Source: Mucilaginibacter cryoferens
GTDB taxonomy: Bacteria; Bacteroidota; Bacteroidia; Sphingobacteriales; Sphingobacteriaceae
Direction: 5' to 3'
Assembly: GCF_014205845.1 (NCBI RefSeq)
Contig: NZ_JACHCR010000018.1
Span: 62,001 to 126,000 of the forward strand
Length of the DNA: 64,000 bases
Position 1 is the first letter of the stretch. Each line of letters begins with the position of its first letter. Positions 1 through 9,401 of this stretch are shown here, piece after piece. The notes under the pieces were generated by a model. It was not told the DNA's origin, did no database searches, and saw nothing but the letters and a program-made list of their open reading frames with translations. Position numbers and translations under genes: made by a program.

Positions 1-56
1 TTTCCGGTTCCTGAGTCTCAAAGATGTTTCGTGCTTTGTCGGAGCAATATTAAATA

Positions 57-190
57 AAATGTCGGTTTCGTATAAAAAAAAGTCCCATTAGGACGACTAT
101 TTAGATAGTATTTAAAAGAAATTTGATTTATCAATTATTGATGCAAATAATGTGAATTGCTGATCAACCAATTATAGAATAGTGACTTAT
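57..190 (+). promoter_or_regulatory. Leader block shared with the second GH42 gene
   Basis: This non-coding block upstream of the first fucosidase gene matches 34512-34640 upstream of the second GH42 gene. The core AAATGTCGGTTT[C/T]GTATA followed by an A-run and AGTCCC is nearly identical in both. Weaker similarity continues for about 100 bases to an AACCAATTAT box at the end. The rest of the first 270 bases holds no gene. The block is probably a promoter or operator for regulated expression of the fucose cassette. That role is inferred from conservation at two places in the same locus. Confidence 0.55.
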
Positions 191-270
191 TGAATTTTAT
201 TTAATGCCCCGGGCTATTCATTTGTATAGCAGATCAGCATAGGTATTTATTAAAAATCACCAAACCAATT

Positions 271-1914
271 ATGAAAAGAAGAACACTAATAAAAGGTTTA
301 GTCACAGGAGTATCTTCCTTATACCTGTCTAAACTTTATGCTAACAATTTGTTGCAGGTTGGTTCAAATCCGGACATTGCCGCTGGACCGTTTAAGCCCA
401 ATTGGAATTCATTGGCTCAATACGAGGTACCTGATTGGTTTCGTGATGCCAAGTTTGGTATATGGGCGCATTGGGGGCCACAATGCCAGCCCGAACGTGG
501 TGATTGGTACGGCCGTGGTATGTATCAGGAAGGCAGTGATCAGTATAAATACCATGTTCAAAAGTATGGACATCCTTCGAAATTTGGGTTTAAGGACGTG
601 ATTAACGAGTGGAAGGCCGAGAACTGGGATCCAAATGAATTGGTGGGTTTATACAAAAGTGCAGGTGCCAAATATTTCATGGCATTGGCCAATCACCATG
701 ATAATTTTGACCTTTACGATAGCAAATATCAAAGCTGGAACGCTACCAAACTTGGCCCCAAAAAAGATTTGATTGGTGGTTGGGCAAAGGCTGCTAAGGA
801 ACACAGCCTGCCTTTTGGCGTAACGATACATGCATCACACCCATGGACATGGTACGAGGTTGCCCAGCGCGCTGATAAAAGCGGTCCTTACGCGGGTATT
901 CCTTATGATGGCAAGCTTACCAAGGCGGATGGTACAGGCAAATGGTGGAATGGCTACGATCCACAGGAATTGTATGCGCAAAACCACGCCTTGAGCCAGG
1001 ATAGCCTTAATGACGACAGCATGGGCCGCCACTGGGATTGGGGCAATGGTGCCAGCGTACCCAATAAAGCTTATTGTGATAAGTTTTTGAACCGTACCAT
1101 AGAGCTAATAGATAAGTTTGGCCCCGAACTGATTTATTTTGACGATACCGCATTACCCCTTTGGCCGGTAAGCGACGTGGGCTTAAAAATTGCCGCACAT
1201 ATGTATAATACCAGTATTAAAAAACACGGTAAGCTGCAAGCAGCACTGTTTGGCAAAATATTGAATGAACAACAGCGTAAATGCATGATATGGGATATAG
1301 AACGCGGGCAGAGCAACCAGATAGAACCTTTGCCGTGGCAAACGGATACTTGTATTGGCGGCTGGCACTATGATAGACGCATATTTGATGATAAAGGCTA
1401 CAAAAACGCCAAAACGGTAGTGCATACCCTGGTTGATATCGTAAGCAAAAATGGTAACCTGCTGTTGAACATTCCGATACGCGGCGATGGTACCATTGAC
1501 AGCGAAGAACGCGCCGTAGTTGAAAACATAGGGGCGTGGATGCAGGTTAACGGCGAGGCGATTTACGGCACCCGTCCCTGGAAAATATTTGGCGAAGGCC
1601 CGGCAATCGAATCGGCAGCACCCATCAGCGCTCAGGGTTTTAACGAGGGCAAGGGAAAGCCGTTCGGTGCTGAAGATATCCGGTTTACCACAAAAGGTAA
1701 AACCCTTTACGCCATTATGATGGGCTGGCCGGCAGCAAACGAAGCCCTGATTAAAAAGTTACCAGGGAATGAGGCAGGTAAGGTAAGCAGGGTAAGCTTA
1801 CTTGGAAACGGTAATTTGAGTTTTGAGCAAACCGCAGCCGGCCTCAAAGTTAAATTGCCGGAACAGGCCCCGGGTAAAGATGCGTTCGTTTTAAAAATTG
1901 AAGGAGCTATTTAA
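271..1914 (+). CDS. GH29 alpha-L-fucosidase (first copy)
   Basis: Predicted alpha-L-fucosidase that releases L-fucose from oligosaccharide side chains. The start is preceded by AAACCAATT and no better one exists. The N-terminus KRRTLIKGL with a following hydrophobic stretch resembles a twin-arginine signal, so export folded to the periplasm is plausible. The family signature is visible in FGIWAHWGPQ (about residues 63-72) and NHHDNFD (about 141-147). D291 in IYFDD aligns with the GH29 nucleophile. 547 residues is a normal length, with a small C-terminal beta domain from about 430. It lies 9 bases before the fucose permease gene and leads a cassette for fucose release, uptake and oxidation. 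Specificity (alpha-1,2 on galactose of xyloglucan) is inferred from the locus only. Confidence 0.9.
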   Translation: MKRRTLIKGLVTGVSSLYLSKLYANNLLQVGSNPDIAAGPFKPNWNSLAQYEVPDWFRDAKFGIWAHWGPQCQPERGDWYGRGMYQEGSDQYKYHVQKYGHPSKFGFKDVINEWKAENWDPNELVGLYKSAGAKYFMALANHHDNFDLYDSKYQSWNATKLGPKKDLIGGWAKAAKEHSLPFGVTIHASHPWTWYEVAQRADKSGPYAGIPYDGKLTKADGTGKWWNGYDPQELYAQNHALSQDSLNDDSMGRHWDWGNGASVPNKAYCDKFLNRTIELIDKFGPELIYFDDTALPLWPVSDVGLKIAAHMYNTSIKKHGKLQAALFGKILNEQQRKCMIWDIERGQSNQIEPLPWQTDTCIGGWHYDRRIFDDKGYKNAKTVVHTLVDIVSKNGNLLLNIPIRGDGTIDSEERAVVENIGAWMQVNGEAIYGTRPWKIFGEGPAIESAAPISAQGFNEGKGKPFGAEDIRFTTKGKTLYAIMMGWPAANEALIKKLPGNEAGKVSRVSLLGNGNLSFEQTAAGLKVKLPEQAPGKDAFVLKIEGAI

Positions 1915-1923
1915 TATCCGATC

Positions 1924-3192
1924 ATGACAAAGAATAAAAGTCTTTTCCCTTTTATATTGATAACCAGTTTGTTCTTTTTATGGGGTTTTGCTCATAACCT
2001 CGACCCTATATTGATACCCCACCTGAAAAAGTCATTTACGCTAACAACCGTTCAGGCTACGCTGGTGGATTCGGCCGTGTTTATAGCCTATTTTTTGATG
2101 GCTTTGCCAGCGGGCTTTATTATGAAAAAATATGGTTATAAAACAGGCATCATAACGGGCCTGCTTATCTTTGCGTTTGGCTCCTATTTGTTTATACCAG
2201 CAGCCAATATGCAGCAGTACGTGTTTTTCCTGGTAGCCCTGTTTATCATTGCCTGCGGACTGACCATTTTAGAAACAGCCGCCAATCCGTATGCCTCTTC
2301 ATTAGGCGATCCGGCAACCTCTACGCAAAGGCTTAATTTTGCGCAATCGTTTAACGGGCTGGCTACAACGCTGGCACCTATAATTGGGGGGCGTATTATA
2401 CTAACCAAAGGTTATACCCCGGCACAATTAAGCGTAATGACAGAACAGGGCCGTGAACTGGCGTTGGCAGCCGAAGCCTCTTCCGTGAAAATGCCCTACT
2501 TTATACTCGGTAGCATACTGGTGATCATCGCTATCCTGTTTGCCTTTACCCGCCTGCCCAGAATTCAGTACCATGAAGGGCATACAGCCAGTAAAAACAT
2601 TTTCCATGCCTTAAAGCACCGCCATTTAGCCTGGGGTGTTGCCGCACAGTTTTTTTATGTGGGCGCACAAGTTTGTGTATTCAGTTTGTTTATCCTGTAT
2701 GCAACAAAGTCTGCCGGCCTTACAGAAGTAAAGGCGGCTGACTATTTAGGTATATGCGGTTTTGCATTTTTAATCGGTAGATTTATAGGCACGTTTTTAA
2801 TGCGTTATTACAGTTCAACAGTTTTGCTGACTGCATATGCGGTCAGCAATATCGTACTTTGCGTCATCGCCATTTTCGGTCATGGCATGGTAACCGTTTA
2901 CACGGTCATCGGTATCTGCTTTTTTATGTCCATTATGTTCCCAACTATTTTTGCGCTGGGTATAAAAGAGTTAAAGGCTGATACGGAATTCGGCAGCAGC
3001 CTTATCATTATGTCAATCGTGGGCGGTGCCGTTCTGCCGCGTTCATTCGGTTACATCAGCGATGTGACGGGTAATATTCAATACGGTTATATAGTACCAT
3101 TGATCTGTTTTGCAGTGGTGGCATTTTTTGGATTTAAAGGTCATCGTGTAACAGTAAAACCGGAAAGTTTGTCAGTTTCAGCTATCCTTTAA
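1924..3192 (+). CDS. L-fucose:H+ symporter, MFS FucP family
   Basis: Inner-membrane major facilitator transporter that probably imports L-fucose released by the neighbouring fucosidases. The protein has about 12 hydrophobic segments and the FucP-type opening FFLWGFAHNLDPILIPHLKK, where the Asn-Leu-Asp-Pro stretch is characteristic of the sugar:proton symporter subfamily. The conserved ETAANPYASSLGDP and LNFAQSFNGLATTLAPIIGG segments are also typical. 422 residues is standard for FucP. It sits between the GH29 gene and an aldo/keto reductase with spacings of 9 and 16 bases, so it is almost certainly co-transcribed. Relatives can carry glucose/galactose or N-acetylglucosamine; the fucose assignment rests on sequence type plus neighbours. 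Confidence 0.88.
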   Translation: MTKNKSLFPFILITSLFFLWGFAHNLDPILIPHLKKSFTLTTVQATLVDSAVFIAYFLMALPAGFIMKKYGYKTGIITGLLIFAFGSYLFIPAANMQQYVFFLVALFIIACGLTILETAANPYASSLGDPATSTQRLNFAQSFNGLATTLAPIIGGRIILTKGYTPAQLSVMTEQGRELALAAEASSVKMPYFILGSILVIIAILFAFTRLPRIQYHEGHTASKNIFHALKHRHLAWGVAAQFFYVGAQVCVFSLFILYATKSAGLTEVKAADYLGICGFAFLIGRFIGTFLMRYYSSTVLLTAYAVSNIVLCVIAIFGHGMVTVYTVIGICFFMSIMFPTIFALGIKELKADTEFGSSLIIMSIVGGAVLPRSFGYISDVTGNIQYGYIVPLICFAVVAFFGFKGHRVTVKPESLSVSAIL

Positions 3193-3208
3193 AATAACCA
3201 TTTCAGAC

Positions 3209-4225
3209 ATGCAAGAAATCATTTTACCCAAAGTAATTTATGGAACCAGTGGTTTAGGAAATTTATATGTGGCCCTTCCTGATGAGGTTAAATGCGCTAT
3301 TGTAGCTGAAAGCGTAAGGTGTTCTTCTAAACTGGCTGTATTTGACTCAGCTGGGAAATACGGTGCCGGACTTGCGCTGGAATCATTGGGAAATTCTTTA
3401 ACGCAATTGAATGTAAACCCTTCCGATGTGCTCATCAGCAATAAACTGGGATGGCTTCGTACACCATTAAAAAAAGCTGAGCCTACTTTTGAACCCGGCG
3501 TATGGCGTGATTTGAAGTATGATGCCGTTCAGCGGATTAGTTATGATGGTATTATGGAATGCTATGAACAGGGGAATGAACTGCTGGGAGATTATAAGGC
3601 AGAGCTGGTATCTGTACATGACCCTGACGAATACCTTGCTGCGGCGAAAGATGGGCCGGTACAAGCGCAACGTTACGGGGATATATTAGACGCTTACCGT
3701 GCGCTGAATGAATTAAAACGGGATGGCAAAGTCAGAGGCATCGGTGTGGGTTCGAAGGATTGGCGTATCATAAAAAGAATAACTCATGATGTAAAGCTGG
3801 ATTGGGTCATGATAGCTAACAGTATGACGATTCACAGCCACCCAAGTGAATTGGTGGAGTTTATGAAGGAACTTGAAAAACAGGGAACGCTAATCATCAA
3901 TTCCGCTGTTTTTAACGGCGGTTTTTTAACCGGATCTGATTATTATAATTACCGGCTAACTGATCCGGTAAAAGACGACGGCTTATATCATTGGCGGGAG
4001 CTGTTTTATCAGCTTTGTACAGATTATAAAATTAAACCAGCGGATGCATGTGTTGCGTTTGGGCTAAACGCGCCGGGCGTTAAATGTATTGCCCTGAATA
4101 CCACCAATGCACAGAGAGTGGCACAGAATGTTGCGTTGGCATCTTTAAAAATCCCAGCTGAGTTTTGGATTAGAATGAAAGAATACGGTTTAATTGAAGA
4201 ATCATATGCTTCTACCTATTTGTAA
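3209..4225 (+). CDS. Aldo/keto reductase, probable L-fucose dehydrogenase
   Basis: Predicted cytoplasmic NAD(P)-dependent aldo/keto reductase, likely oxidising L-fucose to L-fuconolactone (D-threo-aldose 1-dehydrogenase type). The catalytic tetrad of the superfamily is visible: D46, Y51 (in AVFDSAGKYG), K79 (SNKLGW) and H137 (VSVHDPDEY). The segment GKVRGIGVGSKDW before the middle of the barrel is typical of galactose/fucose dehydrogenases in this superfamily. 338 residues is the usual length. It follows fucP by 16 bases and precedes the mutarotase by 11, consistent with the non-phosphorylating fucose route. The later enzymes of that route (fuconolactonase, fuconate dehydratase) are not in the window. 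Confidence 0.82.
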   Translation: MQEIILPKVIYGTSGLGNLYVALPDEVKCAIVAESVRCSSKLAVFDSAGKYGAGLALESLGNSLTQLNVNPSDVLISNKLGWLRTPLKKAEPTFEPGVWRDLKYDAVQRISYDGIMECYEQGNELLGDYKAELVSVHDPDEYLAAAKDGPVQAQRYGDILDAYRALNELKRDGKVRGIGVGSKDWRIIKRITHDVKLDWVMIANSMTIHSHPSELVEFMKELEKQGTLIINSAVFNGGFLTGSDYYNYRLTDPVKDDGLYHWRELFYQLCTDYKIKPADACVAFGLNAPGVKCIALNTTNAQRVAQNVALASLKIPAEFWIRMKEYGLIEESYASTYL

Positions 4226-4236
4226 AAAATACAATT

Positions 4237-4572
4237 ATGAAAAGATACTGTTTGGCCCTCGACTTAAAGGATGACCCGCAACTGATAGCCGAATATGACT
4301 ATTGGCATAAGACGGAAAACGGCTGGCCGGAAATACGTAAAAGCATACTTGATGCGGAAATTAGGGATATGCAGATCTACCGCACAGGAAACCGCTTATT
4401 TATGATCATGGAAACCAATGACCAGTATGTAGCGGAAAAAAAAACGGTCATGGATGCAGCTAACCTTAAAGTACAGGAATGGGAACAATTGATGTGGAAA
4501 TTCCAGCAGCCTTTACCTTGGGCAAAAGCAGGGGAGAAGTGGGTGATGATGGAACAAATTTTTCAACTTTAA
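4237..4572 (+). CDS. L-rhamnose/L-fucose mutarotase, RhaM family
   Basis: Small cytoplasmic sugar mutarotase of the RhaM fold (dimeric alpha/beta barrel), interconverting the alpha and beta anomers of a 6-deoxyhexose so that the dehydrogenase next door receives the right anomer. Motifs seen are YCLALDLKDD at the start and YDYWHKTENGWPEI, with the probable catalytic H24, then RNLF-like GNRLFMIME. At 111 residues it has the family length. Given its place between fucose dehydrogenase and alcohol dehydrogenase genes, fucose is the probable substrate, although the family is usually named for rhamnose. The stop is 8 bases before the next gene. Confidence 0.82.
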   Translation: MKRYCLALDLKDDPQLIAEYDYWHKTENGWPEIRKSILDAEIRDMQIYRTGNRLFMIMETNDQYVAEKKTVMDAANLKVQEWEQLMWKFQQPLPWAKAGEKWVMMEQIFQL

Positions 4573-4580
4573 ATAATGGT

Positions 4581-5594
4581 ATGCGAGCAATAATATGTGA
4601 GGAGCCAGGCAAGCTGGTTTTTAAGAATCAGGAACGACCTGCCATAAAAGAAGGCTATGCCCAGATTAGGATCAGAAGAATAGGTATCTGCGGTACCGAT
4701 TTGCATGCCTTTGAGGGAACGCAGCCCTATTTTAATTACCCCCGTATTCTGGGACACGAGCTTTCAGGTGAGTTAATAGAGCCTAACGGTGCGCCCGGTT
4801 TTAAAAAAGGAGAAGTCGTTACATTCATACCGTACTTTAATTGCGGCGTTTGTATAGCCTGCATGTCAGGAAAGCCTAATTGCTGTGCTAAAATTAATGT
4901 TTGCGGCGTTCATGTGGACGGAGGAATGACCGAATATCTGAATGTGCCAACGTATTCACTGATACACGGTGATGGTTTAAGTTATGATGACCTGGCATTG
5001 GTAGAACCTTTAGCCATAGGTGCCCATGGCATCAGGCGGGCGGGTGTCAAACCTGGTGAATATGTATTGGTGATTGGGGCCGGGCCAATAGGCCTCGGCA
5101 TAATGGAGTTTGCCCGCATTGCAGGGGCTAAAGTAATAGCCATGGATCTCAACACAAAAAGGCTTGGATTTTGCAGGGACATCCTGCAGGTAAATCATAT
5201 CATTAACGTGTCGACAGAGGATGTGGCGGAGAAATTGGCAACAATTACAAAGGGCGATATGCCTACGGTGGTGATAGATGCAACAGGCAGCTTGCAAGCG
5301 ATTAACGGCGGATTTCAACATATGGCCCATGGAGCCAGGTATGTTCTGGTTGGCCTTCAGAAAGGTGATATCAGTTTTAGTCATCCGGAATTTCACAAAC
5401 GTGAAGCCACACTAATGAGCAGCCGTAATGCTACACGGGAAGATTTTGAGCATGTTATTGCATCCATGAAAAAAGGCCTGGTACAGCCGTCTAATTATAT
5501 TACCCATCGTGTACAATTTGACCAGGTTACAGATGAGTTTGAAAGTTGGCTCGATCCGACGAATGGCGTAATTAAAGCGATGATAGAAGTATAG
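4581..5594 (+). CDS. Zinc-dependent medium-chain alcohol dehydrogenase
   Basis: Medium-chain zinc dehydrogenase of the sorbitol/threonine dehydrogenase type. Catalytic zinc ligands C37 (in GICGTDL), H59 and E60 (GHELSG) are present. So is the structural zinc set C88, C91, C94 and C102. The Rossmann motif VIGAGPIGLG lies at about 165-174. The ATG at 4581 was chosen because it gives MRAIICEEP, the normal family N-terminus; an upstream in-frame extension would overlap the mutarotase gene. It closes the fucose cassette and could oxidise fucose itself or a later intermediate such as 2-keto-3-deoxyfuconate. The substrate cannot be told from sequence. 337 residues is the standard length. Confidence 0.85.
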   Translation: MRAIICEEPGKLVFKNQERPAIKEGYAQIRIRRIGICGTDLHAFEGTQPYFNYPRILGHELSGELIEPNGAPGFKKGEVVTFIPYFNCGVCIACMSGKPNCCAKINVCGVHVDGGMTEYLNVPTYSLIHGDGLSYDDLALVEPLAIGAHGIRRAGVKPGEYVLVIGAGPIGLGIMEFARIAGAKVIAMDLNTKRLGFCRDILQVNHIINVSTEDVAEKLATITKGDMPTVVIDATGSLQAINGGFQHMAHGARYVLVGLQKGDISFSHPEFHKREATLMSSRNATREDFEHVIASMKKGLVQPSNYITHRVQFDQVTDEFESWLDPTNGVIKAMIEV

Positions 5595-6230
5595 TAAGGT
5601 CTTTTTTTAATCCTTAAAAACAGGGGTAAGAATCATTATAGTTACCTTTCAAAAATAATTTTGAAGTTTATCCATCAACTCATGACAAAAATTGACGGTG
5701 ATCGGGTAAGTGAATATAGCACACGTCAATGCCATAGCTATACCTACAACTACCTGGAATGCTTTGGTCAATTTGTTTGATATGTAACTGTCTTGTTTAT
5801 AAATCGTTGTATTGGTTTGCACATTTGGTCTATATTTTTGTTCATCTCTACCCCCTCCTTTTTTTTAAGTAACCATAGTTTCAACTCTCGGAATATAGCT
5901 GCAATGCGGTGTGTTTGAAATACTGATTTTGAACAATATTTCACCAATTATCAACTGAATCAACATCTGTTTTTTTTGACTTAGCGAACAGCCGGACTCT
6001 GTTTAAATTTTATCGATATGTTAAAAAACTCACTTATGGATTGTGATAAGATTGTTGATGTTAAAATTTCGCAATCGATTGCAGGTGGTAAAACCATTAA
6101 ATAACTTAAAATCAAAAATTGCGTGGTTTGCCGCCAACAAAACGGGGAAAGGTACCAGGATGTGCCCACGCATTCAGCTTATTCTAAGCCTTAATAATCA
6201 GCCAATTTGTTTCACTTAAATTAAAAATTC
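5595..6230. other. Intergenic region before the first susC
   Basis: About 640 bases without a credible gene. From 5821 it contains the conserved susC leader (separate entry). The final 230 bases form a long probable 5' untranslated region ending AAATTAAAAATTC before the start codon. No terminator with a strong stem was seen after the alcohol dehydrogenase gene. Confidence 0.6.
5821..6003 (+). promoter_or_regulatory. Conserved susC leader, copy 1
   Basis: The block begins ACATTTGGTCTATATTTTTG and continues through a pyrimidine/T tract, CATAGTTTCA, CGGAATATAG and TTTCACCAATTA to a TTTTTTGA[C/A]TTAG stretch. It aligns over about 180 bases with 18638-18826 upstream of the second susC. The first 80 bases are the best conserved. 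It starts 410 bases before its start codon, compared with 389 for the other copy. TATTTTTG fits the Bacteroidota -7 pattern TAnnTTTG. It most likely contains the promoter and the binding site for the HTCS regulator encoded between the two susC genes (inference). Confidence 0.65.
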
Positions 6231-9200
6231 ATGAAAAGAAAACTATTTACACAACTCCTGATTTTTGTCGGGATAACCTTATCAGCAATAGTGATAAGTT
6301 TACCTGCCTTTTCGCAAACGGGGAAAATTACCGGCAAGGTGTCGGATAAGGACGATGGGGGGCCTCTGCCTGGTGTATCCGTTAAAATAAAAGGCAAGAC
6401 TGAGGTTACCGGTACGAATTCTGAAGGAAACTATTCCATAAATGCTGTTCAGGGCAGTACGCTAATATTTTCTTTCGTTGGTTACGAACAAAAAGAAATT
6501 GTTGTTCCAGAATCAGGTGTACTTAACGTGGTTTTATCAAAAAGCACTAATAGCCTGAACGAAGTAGTAGTAATAGGATATGGTACTGCCCGCAGAAAAG
6601 ACCTGGTAAGCGCTGTTGATGTGGTGGCGGCGAAAGATGCAGGCGCCAATACATCAACAAGCCCTGCACAATTGATAATAGGTAAGGCGCCAGGTGTTCA
6701 GGTAGTTACTGCAAATGGTTCGCCAGGTTCAGATGCGCAAATTATTATACGTGGTACCGGTTCTTTTACTAATGTTAGCCCGTTATATGTTATTGATGGC
6801 ATACAGGCTGATGCCGGCTTGTTCAACACGATTAACCCGCAGGACATTGAGAATATTACCATATTGAAAGACGCGGCTTCAACAGCAATATACGGCGCTT
6901 CGGGCGCTAACGGCGTTGTGATAATTACAACAAAAAAAGGTAAAGCCGGCCCCACTCAAATATCATTTACATCACAGGCAGGTTTTTCAACTATACCCAA
7001 AAAACTCGATCTGTTAAAAGCAGCCGATTATGTAAACCTCATTAAAGATGTTGCTGTTACCAACAATGTTGCAATACCGGCAAGGCTTAATACACCATAT
7101 GTTTTGGTTGACAGAAACGACTGGCAAAACGAAATTTTTAAAACAGCTTTATCAACTCAAAATAATTTAAGTATAAGCGGCGGAGGCGACAAGGTTACCT
7201 ATAATATGTCGGCAGGATATGTAACCCAGCAAGCCACGGTTAAGGATTATCTCTTTAAAAGGTTTAATAACAGGTTCTCGCTTGACGAAAAATTAGGCCG
7301 TTTTCATTTCGGGCAAACCTTAAATTTGAGGTATACAAGAACTAATGGCCTGATGGCTGGCATAGGTAATGCGCTTCAATACGCACCTTATCAACCCATT
7401 TATGATTCTTCAGTTACGGGCGGTTACTCCATCCTAACAAATAATGTTGATAACAGCAATGCTATAAATCCATTGGCAGATCTGGGCCTGAAAACCCAAA
7501 GTAGCCAGGACATGGTATTATATCCACAAGTATTTGCCGAAGTGAAACTTATCGATGGTTTAACTTTTCGTTCGCAAGCATCAGCAACATATGACAGTAA
7601 TGGAAGTGATTCTTATCAGGTACCTTTCGTAACTGCCAATAACTTGTCTTACGACCGGCAAGCGGGCCATGCTTACGGAAGCTCCTACAACTACATTATT
7701 GAGAACTATTTGTCGTATAACCATACCTTTGGTAAACACAATATTTCGCTAACAGCAGGCACAAGTTACATAGATGCAGGAACCAGTAGCTCTGCCAGTT
7801 TAACAGGTACAGGTATGCTCACTGATGCGGTAAAGGACATTGGAGTAGCTCCAACTGTTACCGTAACAGGCAGGTCATCGGGTTATGCCACTCAATTTGG
7901 CATTCAACAATCTTATTACGGACGTTTAATTTATTCTTATGACGATAAGTATATTCTTTCGGCCAGTATAAGGCGTGACGGGTCTTCCAACTTTCTCCCG
8001 GCGGTTCGTTATGGTAATTTCCCGAGTGCGGGCTTTGCATGGCGATTCAGTCAGGAAGATTTCGTAAAAGCAGCTCTTCCATTTGTCAGCGATGGTAAAC
8101 TTCGCGTAGGATGGGGACGTACAGGCAACAACCGGATCGATCTTGGAAGAACCGATGTATTAACATTTAACGGATCGCCTGTGGGAAACCTGGTATATTC
8201 TTTTGGCCAGACTGAGCAATTCGTTAACGGAACAACAGCTATTACAATTGCCAACCCCAAATTACATTGGGAATCAACTGACCAAACCGATGCCGGCATC
8301 GATCTGGGATTTCTCAACAACAGGGTAACTTTTACCGCCGATTACTACAATAGAAAAAGCAGTGGGTTATTAGTAAATATACCTGTACCGCCAAGTTTAG
8401 GGGTAGGCTTAAATACAAGCAACAGTACCGAGACTGTTAACGCGGCCAAGGTACAAAACAAAGGGTTTGAATTTCAGTTAGGTTACCGTTCTGAGGTGAA
8501 AAGGGATTTTAGCTATAACATAAGCGTTAACGGCGCTTTTAACAATAATAAAACATTAGCGTTAGACGCCCAATCGCCAACGCCAATAATTGGAGGAACC
8601 ACCAGCGTACAAACCATGACTATGCCGGGTATTGCTATCGGGGCATATTATGGTTATCGGGAGGATCACGTAGCCAGAAACCAGGCCGAAATTGATGCAT
8701 TAAATCAAAAGGCACAGCAGAAAACCGGCGATCCGACTGCGGTTTACCAGTCTGGATTGCTCCCCGGTGACTTTATATTTAAGGACCTGAACGGTGACGG
8801 CGTTGTTGACTCAAAAGACCAGCAGGTTTTAGGGAGTTCAATTCCAAAGTTTACGTATGGCATTAACATAGGTGCTACTTACCATAATTTCGACCTTAAC
8901 GTAGTATTATCAGGCGTGCAGGGCGTGCAGATTGGAAATGATCTGAGGGCTTCCACTTTGGATTTCGCAGCGACAGGGCATAATGCCTCAACCGACATAT
9001 TAAACAGGTGGGAAAAACCGGGTGACAATGCCAAGCTGCCAAGAGCTGGGCAAAATGCAACCGGAACTGGAAATGTGAGGCCGTCAGATTTCTTTATCGA
9101 CAACGGCGCTTATTTACGTGCCCGTAATGTAACCCTGGGGTACACTGTTACAAAAAACGCTCTAAAATCGTTTTCGGGTAATGTGTTGAGTAAGCTGCGC

Positions 9201-9377
9201 GTATATATTGCTGCGCAAAATTTATTTACCATCACCGGTTATAAAGGATATGATCCCGAATTAAGCACAATAAATGGGGATAACAACGCGAACGACACTA
9301 TTTTTAACCGCGGTATTGATACAGGCCAGATTCCGCAGGCGCGTGTATTTTTATTCGGGATACAGGCGGGATTTTAA
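6231..9377 (+). CDS. SusC/RagA-type TonB-dependent outer-membrane transporter (first)
   Basis: TonB-dependent transporter that imports oligosaccharides across the outer membrane together with the SusD lipoprotein encoded next. A signal peptide ends near residue 29 (PAFSQ). A carboxypeptidase-D regulatory-like beta domain follows at about 33-113 (GKVSDKDDGGPLPGVSVKIKG), with LNEVVVIGYGTARR marking the SusC junction. The plug lies at about 125-240 (IIIRGTGSF, YVIDGI, ILKDAASTAIYGASGANGVV), and the rest is beta-barrel with an aromatic C-terminus ending GIQAGF. 1048 residues is typical. The gene is preceded by the conserved leader and followed by susD after 24 bases. No N-terminal sigma/anti-sigma signalling domain is seen, in line with HTCS control. 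Confidence 0.95.
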   Translation: MKRKLFTQLLIFVGITLSAIVISLPAFSQTGKITGKVSDKDDGGPLPGVSVKIKGKTEVTGTNSEGNYSINAVQGSTLIFSFVGYEQKEIVVPESGVLNVVLSKSTNSLNEVVVIGYGTARRKDLVSAVDVVAAKDAGANTSTSPAQLIIGKAPGVQVVTANGSPGSDAQIIIRGTGSFTNVSPLYVIDGIQADAGLFNTINPQDIENITILKDAASTAIYGASGANGVVIITTKKGKAGPTQISFTSQAGFSTIPKKLDLLKAADYVNLIKDVAVTNNVAIPARLNTPYVLVDRNDWQNEIFKTALSTQNNLSISGGGDKVTYNMSAGYVTQQATVKDYLFKRFNNRFSLDEKLGRFHFGQTLNLRYTRTNGLMAGIGNALQYAPYQPIYDSSVTGGYSILTNNVDNSNAINPLADLGLKTQSSQDMVLYPQVFAEVKLIDGLTFRSQASATYDSNGSDSYQVPFVTANNLSYDRQAGHAYGSSYNYIIENYLSYNHTFGKHNISLTAGTSYIDAGTSSSASLTGTGMLTDAVKDIGVAPTVTVTGRSSGYATQFGIQQSYYGRLIYSYDDKYILSASIRRDGSSNFLPAVRYGNFPSAGFAWRFSQEDFVKAALPFVSDGKLRVGWGRTGNNRIDLGRTDVLTFNGSPVGNLVYSFGQTEQFVNGTTAITIANPKLHWESTDQTDAGIDLGFLNNRVTFTADYYNRKSSGLLVNIPVPPSLGVGLNTSNSTETVNAAKVQNKGFEFQLGYRSEVKRDFSYNISVNGAFNNNKTLALDAQSPTPIIGGTTSVQTMTMPGIAIGAYYGYREDHVARNQAEIDALNQKAQQKTGDPTAVYQSGLLPGDFIFKDLNGDGVVDSKDQQVLGSSIPKFTYGINIGATYHNFDLNVVLSGVQGVQIGNDLRASTLDFAATGHNASTDILNRWEKPGDNAKLPRAGQNATGTGNVRPSDFFIDNGAYLRARNVTLGYTVTKNALKSFSGNVLSKLRVYIAAQNLFTITGYKGYDPELSTINGDNNANDTIFNRGIDTGQIPQARVFLFGIQAGF

Positions 9378-9401
9378 GTAATATTTATAAAAAATACAAT
9401 T

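Noticed and set aside
4479..4580. Longer N-terminus for the zinc alcohol dehydrogenase
   Set aside because: The extension overlaps the mutarotase coding region in another frame and has no family similarity; the ATG at 4581 gives the normal start.
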